A stretch of 64,000 bases of DNA from assembly GCF_900010755.1 (NCBI RefSeq), contig NZ_CZJT01000079.1, positions 1 to 64,000 of the forward strand, in the 5' to 3' direction. Below the pieces are notes generated by a model. That model made no database searches and was not told the DNA's origin. It saw only the letters and a program-made list of their open reading frames with translations. Positions within the stretch are counted from its first letter, which is position 1, and every line of letters begins with the position of its first letter. The translations under genes were made by a program, and so were the position numbers. Below, piece by piece: positions 42,187 through 49,499 of this stretch. The DNA comes from Paeniglutamicibacter antarcticus (GTDB taxonomy: Bacteria; Actinomycetota; Actinomycetes; Actinomycetales; Micrococcaceae).

Positions 42187-42279
42187 GGAAATTCCGCGAT
42201 CCTAAAGCTGTTCAAACATGCGAGCTCCCGCATGTTTGGGTTCGTAGTTTTGCTCAGTAGGTAACGGTATCCACTATGC

Positions 42280-42290
42280 GGAAATTTTCC
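42280..42290. promoter_or_regulatory. AllR/IclR-like operator half-sites
   Basis: GGAAATTTTCC reads as GGAAA and TTTCC around a central T, close to the T-GGAAA-x-TTTCC-A pattern bound by AllR/IclR-type repressors. It lies directly upstream of the malic-enzyme fragment's ribosome-binding site. Confidence 0.45.
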
Positions 42291-42304
42291 ACGAGGAGGA
42301 TCCC

Positions 42305-42672
42305 GTGGCTGTCCCGAGCCCTGATTTTTCAGTGGCCCCGCGGGTCGACATCCCAGCAACGATCCCAGCAACGAGTGAACTCGCCACCGCTGTGTGCAAC
42401 GGTCGAGGTTCGATTGCCGTGTTGGATGTGACTGAATCCGGTCACGAGACCGTCGTGGTCATCGTCAGCTGTAACACTGCAGAAGCAGCCCACGGCGGCC
42501 GCATCCGCGAAGCATTGAAGGCACTCGAAGAGGGCAGCGTCCGCAACGGTTCGAACCGCACGTTCCTGAAGCATCTCGGCGGCAAGTTCTAAGTCCTCCC
42601 CAAGACTGCATGGCACAACCGTGATGGCCTCTTCCGCCGGGCTCACTTTCGGGTAGGGGAACAGCAGCCCGG
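42305..42672 (+). pseudogene. N-terminal remnant of a malic enzyme (ACT-domain part)
   Basis: GTG 42305, with GAGGAGGA upstream, opens 95 codons that read ATSELATAVCNGRGSIAVLD, then VTESGHETVVVIVSCNT and NRTFLKHLGGKF. This matches the N-terminal ACT domain of actinobacterial NAD(P)-malic enzymes, which continue H-L-G-G-K-I/L-E-V-T-P-K. Here TAA (42590-42592) replaces the E codon. The next codons still read VLPKTAWHNRDGLFRRA, recognisably the malic-enzyme continuation (TPKTAWHNRDDLSRAYT), before the frame is lost. Nothing of the catalytic domain remains. Confidence 0.75.
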
Positions 42673-42817
42673 CGATGCGGAAAAGTGGTGGAAGATCGAG
42701 CTTCCGTGCGTCCAAGGGCCCAGCGTGGGCTTGGTAGTGACTCGCGCCACTCACTAAGGTTTTCGTAAAGCAATATTTGTATTCAGCATTATGGAAATCT
42801 CCCCAAAGGAGCCGACG

Positions 42818-43609
42818 ATGGCCTACACCGTGAACTGTTCTATCCTCTTCAGTGAATTGCCGGTGCTTGAGCGTGCAGCCGCAGCCAAGGATGCAGGCTT
42901 TGCCGGTGTCGAATTCTGGTGGCCGTTTTCCGTCGCCGTCCCGACCGACAAGGAAATCGACACCTTTGTTGCCTCCATCCAGGACGCCGGGGTAAAGCTC
43001 GAAGGCCTGAACTTCTTCGCCGGCGACATGCCTGCCGGTGATCGTGGTTTGGTTTCATGGCGAGGGCGCTGCGCGGAATTCAAGGAGAACGTTGCCGTGG
43101 TTGCCGCCATCGGCGCAGCCACCGGATGCAAGTCCTTCAACGCCTTGTATGGCAACCGCCAGGAAGAGTACAACCCCGAAGCACAAGATGAGTTGGCGCT
43201 GAAGAACCTGCTGACTGCTACCGCAGGGATTGCCGGCATCGGCGGAACTGTGCTCATCGAACCGGTCTCCGGAATTCCGGCCTACCCGCTGAAGACCGCA
43301 GCCGACGCGCTGGCAGTGGTCAACAAGGTCAAGGCCGCAGGCGGCGGGAACATTGCCTTGCTCGCAGATTTCTACCACCTGTCTATCAACGGCGACGACG
43401 TTGCGGCAATCATCGAAAACCACGCACACGAGTTCGGCCATGTACAGATCGCCGACGCACCGGGCCGTGGCGCTCCGGGCACCGGCACCTTGCCGCTGGG
43501 CGAATGGATCGCCCGCGCCCGCGAGCTTGGCTACAACGGCAGCATCGCCCTGGAGTACAAGCAGGAACGAGAAACCGCCTTCAACTGGTTGGCCCGCCAG
43601 GGCGCCTAA
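42818..43609 (+). CDS. hyi: Hydroxypyruvate isomerase
   Basis: A 263-residue TIM-barrel isomerase of the Hyi group. It starts MAYTVNCSILFSELPVLERA with AAAGGAG 6 nt upstream. Other features are GFAGVEFWWPF, GLNFFAGDMPAGDRGLVSW, VLIEPVSGIPAYPL with a metal-ligand Glu, ALLADFYHLSINGDD, and HVQIADAPGRGAPGTG with a His/Asp pair. It converts hydroxypyruvate to tartronate semialdehyde in glyoxylate metabolism. No gcl or glxR gene is adjacent; an IclR fragment and a malic-enzyme fragment lie upstream, so it may be a survivor of a decayed cluster. Confidence 0.92.
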   Translation: MAYTVNCSILFSELPVLERAAAAKDAGFAGVEFWWPFSVAVPTDKEIDTFVASIQDAGVKLEGLNFFAGDMPAGDRGLVSWRGRCAEFKENVAVVAAIGAATGCKSFNALYGNRQEEYNPEAQDELALKNLLTATAGIAGIGGTVLIEPVSGIPAYPLKTAADALAVVNKVKAAGGGNIALLADFYHLSINGDDVAAIIENHAHEFGHVQIADAPGRGAPGTGTLPLGEWIARARELGYNGSIALEYKQERETAFNWLARQGA

Positions 43610-43929
43610 GGCCCCCTCACCCACACGCACTCGCCTAATGGGCCAGGTCGAGCTTGTGGGTATTGACGAAACTGAACGAACCGTCCACCCAAAGCATCGG
43701 GGAATCGAGCATGGATGAGAATTCGGAGGCAGCGGGTGCGCCAGAACCTAGATCCAGGAGGGACAAAAGTTCTAATTTCTAGATTCTGGCCTGTTCACTA
43801 GGGCTTTTAGGTGGCTGGCGCGCGTGCGGCCAGTGAATCCGCCGAGCATGACAAACGCGGCAGAAATGAACCGGAAATTCAATCCAAAAACCCCGGGTAA
43901 TTTCGGTGTTGCTCTGCTAATCTCGCACC
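43610..43929. other. 320-bp gap after hydroxypyruvate isomerase
   Basis: On the minus strand, ATG 43712 opens a 25-codon frame ending at 43635 (MLDSPMLWVDGSF and so on). It looks like a genuine C-terminus but has no partner or ribosome-binding site. GC content drops in the second half. A -10-like TAATCT lies at 43918-43923. No intact gene is seen. Confidence 0.4.
43918..43923 (+). promoter_or_regulatory. -10 box (TAATCT) before the short upstream ORF
   Basis: TAATCT ends 6 nt before ATG 43930. It predicts a leaderless transcript beginning with the 23-codon ORF. Confidence 0.35.
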
Positions 43930-44001
43930 ATGAGCAAGCGACTGCCACCGGCAATGTTCATTCCCGTGTTTTCCAATTCCTTGGGTATTGATGCGCCATG
44001 A
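43930..44001 (+). CDS. Possible leaderless 23-residue leader peptide
   Basis: ATG 43930 opens MSKRLPPAMFIPVFSNSLG and ends IDAP at TGA 43999-44001, which overlaps the ATG of the next gene (43998) as ATGA. A -10 box 6 nt upstream of its ATG would give a leaderless mRNA. Translation of this peptide could bring ribosomes to the next gene, which lacks a clear ribosome-binding site. No protein evidence exists; it rests on the geometry alone. Confidence 0.35.
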   Translation: MSKRLPPAMFIPVFSNSLGIDAP

Positions 44002-44603
44002 GCACGATACAGGGCTGGAATTTCACGACAAGGGCCCATGAGCAGGCGCGGGTCGCTTCCTTGGGTAATTGGAGAACCACGCTCCGCCTGAACAAGGAAG
44101 AAGACAAAAACTCGCGAACCAACGGCCTAGTTGGGGTGGTTGTAGGAGCCATCGTGGCAACGGCAAGCGTCTTGTTCCTGACCAGATGGCATCCGCAAGC
44201 ACCCGAACTGTGGGTAGTAGTGATTGCCATGGGGCTGGTGGGTGTGGGCGTGATATTGGTTTTCGCCCGTGAACTTGTCCACAGATACAGGACCGGGATC
44301 CGCGGCATGCTCTTGACGCACGTGTACGACGCTGGCGTGATTTTTGAGCGTACGCTCGGCGGGGTTTTTACGGTCCCCTTTGCCGACGCAAAGATCAGGT
44401 ATGTCACCTGGGACGAAGGCAATGATGAACGACACCGCGAACAACTATGGGTCACCCTGCGAGACGGCACCGTCCGTGCCGTCGAGACATGGACCGACGA
44501 CGAATGCAGGCAGCTGTCCAGGCTGGCAACCAGCCTGCAATTAGATGAGATCCCGCAAACAATCGAACCCATACGCTCCGCAAATCAGCCCGAACTACTA
44601 TAA
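43998..44603 (+). CDS. Hypothetical membrane protein
   Basis: A 201-residue protein of unknown function. After about 40 basic residues come two hydrophobic segments (GLVGVVVGAIVATASVLFLT and LWVVVIAMGLVGVGVILVFA). A C-terminal soluble domain follows with TVPFADAKIRYVTWDEG and RDGTVRAVETWTDDE, suggesting a PH-like or DUF6585-like beta-fold that reads poorly. It overlaps a 23-codon upstream ORF and lies alone on the plus strand. Confidence 0.65.
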   Translation: MSTIQGWNFTTRAHEQARVASLGNWRTTLRLNKEEDKNSRTNGLVGVVVGAIVATASVLFLTRWHPQAPELWVVVIAMGLVGVGVILVFARELVHRYRTGIRGMLLTHVYDAGVIFERTLGGVFTVPFADAKIRYVTWDEGNDERHREQLWVTLRDGTVRAVETWTDDECRQLSRLATSLQLDEIPQTIEPIRSANQPELL

Positions 44604-44645
44604 AAAGCGGTCCGGGCCGATAGCCGGTGCTGAATAAATGACTGT

Positions 44646-45122
44646 TTAGATGCCCAAGTCTTGGCGCAACCGTGCAACATGGCCGGTGGCGTTGACGTTG
44701 TATTCGGCTAAGGCAATATTTCCCTCAGGGTCGACAACCACAGTGGTACGCAACGTCCCGCTGAACTTCTTGCCGTTGAACTCTTTTTCACCGAAGGAAC
44801 CGTAAGCGGTGGCGACGGCGAAATCCGGGTCGGAGAGCAACGGGAAGTTCAAGGATTCAGACTCGGCAAAAGATGCGAGCGCCTCGCCCTGGTCGGGGGA
44901 GATGCCAAGGACTTCGTATCCTGCCGAGCGCAAGGAGTTGATGTTGTCACGGAAATCGCAGGCCTCCGTGGTGCACCCGGGGGTCGCGGCCTTGGGGTAG
45001 AAATACACCACGACGTTCTTGCCGGAGTAATCGCCGAGTGAGACATGGTTACCTAGCGCATCTTCCAGGGTGAATTCCGGTGCACGCTCGCCGATGGCCA
45101 ATCGGGTTGAAACCTGATCCAT
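44646..45122 (-). CDS. bcp: Peroxiredoxin, Bcp type
   Basis: A 158-residue thiol peroxidase of the BCP/PrxQ group. It starts MDQVSTRLAIGERAPEFTLE. The active-site motif ATPGCTTEACDFRD holds the peroxidatic Cys50 and resolving Cys55 separated by four residues, as in the PrxQ type. It reduces hydroperoxides and is recharged by thioredoxin-type donors in the cytoplasm. The start at 45122 has GGAG upstream; a start at 45143 would add seven residues. It is a single-gene unit. Confidence 0.93.
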   Translation of the reverse strand: MDQVSTRLAIGERAPEFTLEDALGNHVSLGDYSGKNVVVYFYPKAATPGCTTEACDFRDNINSLRSAGYEVLGISPDQGEALASFAESESLNFPLLSDPDFAVATAYGSFGEKEFNGKKFSGTLRTTVVVDPEGNIALAEYNVNATGHVARLRQDLGI

Positions 45123-45410
45123 GGAAACTCCATTCAATTTCATATTGCGGTATTTATTTTCCACCATATGCCGTGAGGGTCGCTGGCAATAGAGACGAAC
45201 ACCAGAAGAAGAGCAGCCGGATGTGTTCCTGTGGAATCTCCCCCACGCGACCGAGAAGGTCTTGCAAAAATCACTCCATGGAGGGATCAAAGTGTCGCCG
45301 AACGCGTGTAGAGTGACCAATGCTTCGGCCGAAAACCATCGTCGAGCCGCTACCTCAAAGCCCGGAACCACCGGTGTTTTGTGAGGCTAACACCCCGAGG
45401 ACGCCCACAG
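45123..45410. other. 288-bp divergent promoter region
   Basis: This gap lies between bcp and the exporter operon. A -10-like TAGAGT occurs near 45310-45315 for the plus-strand genes. No RNA gene, repeat or protein-coding frame is convincing. Confidence 0.4.
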
Positions 45411-47144
45411 ATGCTCTTAAAGCTCATACTCAGATATTCAAAGCCCTATAAGTGGTGGATCGTTGCCGTGCTGTTCTTCCAGCTGGCGACCACCATGGCC
45501 ACCCTGTACCTTCCCAGCCTCAACGCGAAGATCATTGACACAGGCGTGGTCAAGGGCGATACCGACTTCATTTGGCGTACCGGCGGCGTCATGCTCGCCG
45601 TCGCATTCGTCCAGGTACTGACGGCAATTGCCGCCGTGTACTTCGGCGCCAAGACGGCCATGGCCATCGGCCGTGACCTGCGGCATTCGGTCTTCGACTC
45701 GGTCACTTCGTTCTCCGCGCAGGACGTCAACAAGTTTGGTGCCGCAACGCTGATCACCCGTGGCACCAACGACGTGCAGCAGGTCCAGATGTTGGTGTTG
45801 ATGGGCCTGAACTTCATGGTGTCGGCTCCCATCATGTGCATTGGCGGCATCATCATGGCGCTGCAGGAAGACGCCGGCCTGTCCTGGTTGGTGTGGGTTT
45901 CCGTTCCGGTGCTCATTGCAGTGGTTGGTGTGCTGGTGTTCTTCCTGATGCCGCTCTTCCGCCAAATGCAGGATCGCATCGACGGCATCAACGGGGTGCT
46001 GCGCGAGCAGATCACCGGCATTCGCGTGGTGCGTGCCTTCGTTCGCGAACCGCACGAATCCGCACGATTCGACGATGCCAACACCAAACTCACCCGCGTG
46101 GGTGTGAAGGTCGGCAATCTCTTTGTGCTGATGTTCCCGCTGATCGGCATGATCCTGCACATCGCGACCGCCTCGGTCCTCTGGTTCGGCGGCCACCGCG
46201 TGGAAACCGGCGACATGCAGATCGGCTCCCTCACCGCTTTCCTGCAGTACCTGCTGCAGATCCTCATGGCAGTCATGATGGGTACCTTCATGGCCATGAT
46301 GATCCCGCGCGCTATCGTCTGCGCCGAGCGCATCAACGAGGTCGTCACCCTGGAACCAACCTTGGTGGACCAGATAGACCACACCACGGAGATGCACTCG
46401 CCCGGAACCGTCGAGTTCCGCAACGTCACCTTCGGGTACCCCGGAGCCGAGGCCCCGGTGCTCAACAACGTTTCCTTCACCGCCAAGCGCGGGGAGACCA
46501 CCGCGATCATCGGTTCGACAGGCTCGGGCAAATCCACCCTGCTGAACCTGATCCCGCGGCTCTACGATGCGGGCGAAGGCCAGGTGTTGGTTGGCGGCGC
46601 AGTCGTCACCGAACTGACCCGCGCCCAGCTCTCCGCCAGCGTGGCAACCGTCCCGCAGCGCCCGTACTTGTTCTCCGGAACCGTGGCGTCCAACCTGCGT
46701 TTCGGCGCCAACGCCGCCACCGACGAGGACCTTTGGGCGGCGCTCGACGTCGCCCAGGCCCACGAATTCGTGGCGGCCCGCGAGGACGGTCTTGACGGCC
46801 GGATCTCCCAGGGAGGCACCAACGTTTCCGGCGGCCAGCGCCAGCGCCTGTGCATCGCCCGCGCGCTTGCGGCGAAGCCGGACATCTACCTCTTTGACGA
46901 TTCCTTCTCAGCCCTTGACGTGGCAACCGACGCTCGCTTGCGTGCGGCATTGGAAGAACCGACGAAGGACGCAGCGGTCATCATCGTGGCCCAGCGCGTC
47001 TCAACCATCACCGGGGCCGACCAGATCCTGGTGCTTGACCACGGCGAAATTGTTGCCCGGGGAACCCATGATGAACTGCTTGTTTCATCGGGGACCTACC
47101 AAGAAATCGTGACATCGCAGCTCGCAGCGGAGGAGGTGGCCTAA
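45411..47144 (+). CDS. ABC exporter half-transporter A (degenerate catalytic site)
   Basis: A 577-residue half-transporter: six membrane segments (to about residue 300) then an ATPase. Walker A is GSTGSGKST, the signature is VSGGQRQRLCIARAL, and the Walker B region is IYLFDDSFSALD. The residue after Walker B is Asp where the catalytic Glu is normal, so this NBD's own ATP site is weak or inactive. Its signature is intact and completes the partner's active site. It is followed directly by the second half-transporter (stop and start touch). The pair should export lipids, drugs or peptides. Confidence 0.9.
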   Translation: MLLKLILRYSKPYKWWIVAVLFFQLATTMATLYLPSLNAKIIDTGVVKGDTDFIWRTGGVMLAVAFVQVLTAIAAVYFGAKTAMAIGRDLRHSVFDSVTSFSAQDVNKFGAATLITRGTNDVQQVQMLVLMGLNFMVSAPIMCIGGIIMALQEDAGLSWLVWVSVPVLIAVVGVLVFFLMPLFRQMQDRIDGINGVLREQITGIRVVRAFVREPHESARFDDANTKLTRVGVKVGNLFVLMFPLIGMILHIATASVLWFGGHRVETGDMQIGSLTAFLQYLLQILMAVMMGTFMAMMIPRAIVCAERINEVVTLEPTLVDQIDHTTEMHSPGTVEFRNVTFGYPGAEAPVLNNVSFTAKRGETTAIIGSTGSGKSTLLNLIPRLYDAGEGQVLVGGAVVTELTRAQLSASVATVPQRPYLFSGTVASNLRFGANAATDEDLWAALDVAQAHEFVAAREDGLDGRISQGGTNVSGGQRQRLCIARALAAKPDIYLFDDSFSALDVATDARLRAALEEPTKDAAVIIVAQRVSTITGADQILVLDHGEIVARGTHDELLVSSGTYQEIVTSQLAAEEVA

Positions 47145-49187
47145 ATGGCAAAACGAACCAAAGAAAACAACGCACCAACCGTTGAATCGCCCGAGGATAT
47201 CGAGGAATTTGATGCCTCGAGTGCCACCGACGCATTTGGCGATGCCATGCCGGTACGCAAGGCCCAGCACTTCTGGCCCTCGGCCAAACGCCTCATAGGA
47301 CTGCTTGCACCTGAAAAGGTAGGCATGTCCCTGGTGTTCGTGCTGGTTGCCGCCGGCGTCGTGCTCTCCGTGATCGCCCCGAAAATCCTGGGTAAGGCCA
47401 TGGACGTCATCTTCGCCGGTGCCTTCGGCAAGTCGATGGACGCAAACGTCCCGGTTGCCGCCGTCATTGAAAGCCTGCGCCAGTCAGGCCAGGACAACAT
47501 GGCCGACATGATGTCCAAGATGGATTTGGTCCCCGGGGCCGGCATCGACTTCCCGCTGCTCAGCCGTTACATCCTGCTTGTCCTGGCAATGTACTTTGTG
47601 GCATCGCTATTCATGTGGGCCCAAGGCTGGCTGTTGAACCGGCTGGTCATGAAGGTCGTCTACAAGTTGCGCAAGGATGTTGAGGACAAGCTCAACAAGC
47701 TGCCGCTTAACTACTTCGACACCCGCCAGCGCGGGGACCTGCTCTCCCGGGTCACCAACGATGTGGACAACATCCAAAACGCGTTGCAGCAGGCGGTCAG
47801 CCAGCTGGTGCAGTCGTTGCTGACGGTCGTGGGCATCATCATCATGATGTTCATTGTTTCCTGGCAGATGGCCTTGATTGCATTGATCGCGTTGCCGCTG
47901 TCCGCGGTTGCAGCTGGCGTGATCGGTTCGCGGGCGCAGGGCTTGTTCACTGCCCAGTGGAAGAACACCGGCGCACTGAACGGTCAGATCGAGGAGTCCT
48001 TCTCCGGCCACGACCTGATGAAGGTCTTCGGGCGCGAAAAGGACATGCTTGACCGCTTCCACGAAAAGAACGAGGAGCTGTACAAGGCTTCCTTCGGTGC
48101 CCAGTTTGTTTCCGGCATGATCTTCCCGGTCATGAACTTCGTTTCCTACCTGGCGTACGTCGGCATTGCAGTGGTTGGCGGCCTGCGGGTCGCCTCCGGC
48201 CAGATGTCCTTGGGTGATGCCACGGCATTCATCCAGTACTCCCGTGAGTTCACCCAGCCGCTGGGGCAGATGGCCGGCATGGCCAACATGCTCCAGTCCG
48301 GTGTGGCCTCCGCGGAGCGTACCTTTGAGCTGCTCGATGCCGAGGAGCAGGAACCGGATACGGCAACCGAGAAGTTGCCGGCGCACACCGATGGCCACGT
48401 CGAGTTCCAGAATGTTTCCTTCTCCTACTCGGAAGACAAGCCGTTGATTGAGGACCTGTCCTTCGAGGCACACCCGGGCCACACTGTGGCCATCGTCGGA
48501 CCCACCGGAGCCGGCAAGACCACGCTGGTGAACCTGGTGATGCGCTTCTACGAGCTCAACTCCGGGCGCATCACCCTGGACGGCGTGGACATCACCGCGA
48601 TCTCGCGGGCAGACCTCCGCTCGAAGGTGGGCATGGTGCTCCAGGACGCGTGGCTCTTCGGCGGATCCATCATGGAGAACATCCGCTACGGACGCCTCGA
48701 TGCCACGGACGAGGAGGTCTACGCCGCGGCCAAGGCCACCTTCGTTGACAGGTTTGTCCGCGCGCTGCCGGATGGCTACGAGACGGTCATCGACGAGGAA
48801 GGCACCAACGTGTCGGCCGGCGAGAAGCAGCTGATCACCATCGCCCGTGCCTTCGTTGCCAACCCGTCACTGCTGATCCTTGACGAGGCGACCTCCAGCG
48901 TCGATACCCGCACCGAGTTGCTGGTGCAGCACGCGATGGCTGCACTGCGCAGCGACCGGACCAGCTTCGTGATCGCACACCGCCTGTCAACGATCCGCGA
49001 TGCAGACACCATCTTGGTGATGGAGGAAGGCCGGATCGTGGAGCAGGGCAACCACCAGGAACTGCTGGCAGTCCGCGGTGCCTACTACCGGCTGTACCAG
49101 TCGCAGTTTGCCGGTCCGGTGGATGATGGGGCAGCACCCGTGCCAGAGGTCCCGGTGACGGGCACGGGCTCCGAAGCCACTATCTAA
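47145..49187 (+). CDS. ABC exporter half-transporter B (catalytic NBD)
   Basis: A 680-residue half-transporter with a hydrophilic N-terminal extension of about 40 residues, six membrane segments, and an ATPase domain. Walker A is GPTGAGKTT, Walker B is SLLILDEATSSVD with the catalytic Glu, and the signature reads VSAGEKQLITIARA, departing from L-S-G-G-Q. The active site is thus formed by this Walker A/B and the partner's intact signature. Compared with half A it carries an extra stretch near residue 100. ATG 47145 directly follows the partner's stop. A terminator follows. Confidence 0.9.
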   Translation: MAKRTKENNAPTVESPEDIEEFDASSATDAFGDAMPVRKAQHFWPSAKRLIGLLAPEKVGMSLVFVLVAAGVVLSVIAPKILGKAMDVIFAGAFGKSMDANVPVAAVIESLRQSGQDNMADMMSKMDLVPGAGIDFPLLSRYILLVLAMYFVASLFMWAQGWLLNRLVMKVVYKLRKDVEDKLNKLPLNYFDTRQRGDLLSRVTNDVDNIQNALQQAVSQLVQSLLTVVGIIIMMFIVSWQMALIALIALPLSAVAAGVIGSRAQGLFTAQWKNTGALNGQIEESFSGHDLMKVFGREKDMLDRFHEKNEELYKASFGAQFVSGMIFPVMNFVSYLAYVGIAVVGGLRVASGQMSLGDATAFIQYSREFTQPLGQMAGMANMLQSGVASAERTFELLDAEEQEPDTATEKLPAHTDGHVEFQNVSFSYSEDKPLIEDLSFEAHPGHTVAIVGPTGAGKTTLVNLVMRFYELNSGRITLDGVDITAISRADLRSKVGMVLQDAWLFGGSIMENIRYGRLDATDEEVYAAAKATFVDRFVRALPDGYETVIDEEGTNVSAGEKQLITIARAFVANPSLLILDEATSSVDTRTELLVQHAMAALRSDRTSFVIAHRLSTIRDADTILVMEEGRIVEQGNHQELLAVRGAYYRLYQSQFAGPVDDGAAPVPEVPVTGTGSEATI

Positions 49188-49210
49188 CGCAGCCAAGCAG
49201 TACCATTTTC

Positions 49211-49260
49211 AATGGTGTGGGCCGATGGAACTTTTGTTCCAGCGGCCCACACCATTTGTC
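49211..49260 (+). terminator. Terminator after the ABC exporter operon
   Basis: AATGGTGTGGGCC (49211-49223) pairs with 49244-49256. Inside the loop GGAAC and GTTCC form a second short stem around TTTT. A weak T-stretch follows. Confidence 0.7.
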
Positions 49261-49499
49261 TGTGGATGCGCGGTTGATGGAGCGAGAGCCGAATCGTGCA
49301 GACCCGTTTGGTCCCTGACCCCGGAGTTGGAGAACAGATAATGCGAGGGGACCGGCCAGTATATTCAAGATCGTCAGGTGTCGAGAACATGCCAGCGGCG
49401 TGGGCTAAACTCGGCGGAGTGATTCCTAGCCCTTCGCGTACCGCGCCTTCCCGCCATGACAACACCGGGAAACCGCGCTCGGTAAACAACGGGTCAGCC
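49261..49499. other. Leader region of the second acyltransferase
   Basis: The frame of the acyltransferase is open upstream to 49296 with possible starts at ATG 49389 and GTG 49419. The residues there are basic and unlike the domain. No separate gene, repeat or RNA structure is clear. Confidence 0.35.

Larger units (their letters stand above)
41736..42304. other. 569-bp region with an IclR fragment and a possible operator
   Basis: This gap between the FBP gene and the malic-enzyme remnant contains a fragment of an IclR-type regulator (42037-42186, minus) and an AllR-like inverted repeat at 42280-42290. No intact gene was found. Several frames of 66-119 codons have no recognisable product. 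Confidence 0.55.

Noticed and set aside
45438..46763. 441-codon antisense frame over ABC half A
   Set aside because: Shadow of a gene with complete ABC motifs on the other strand.
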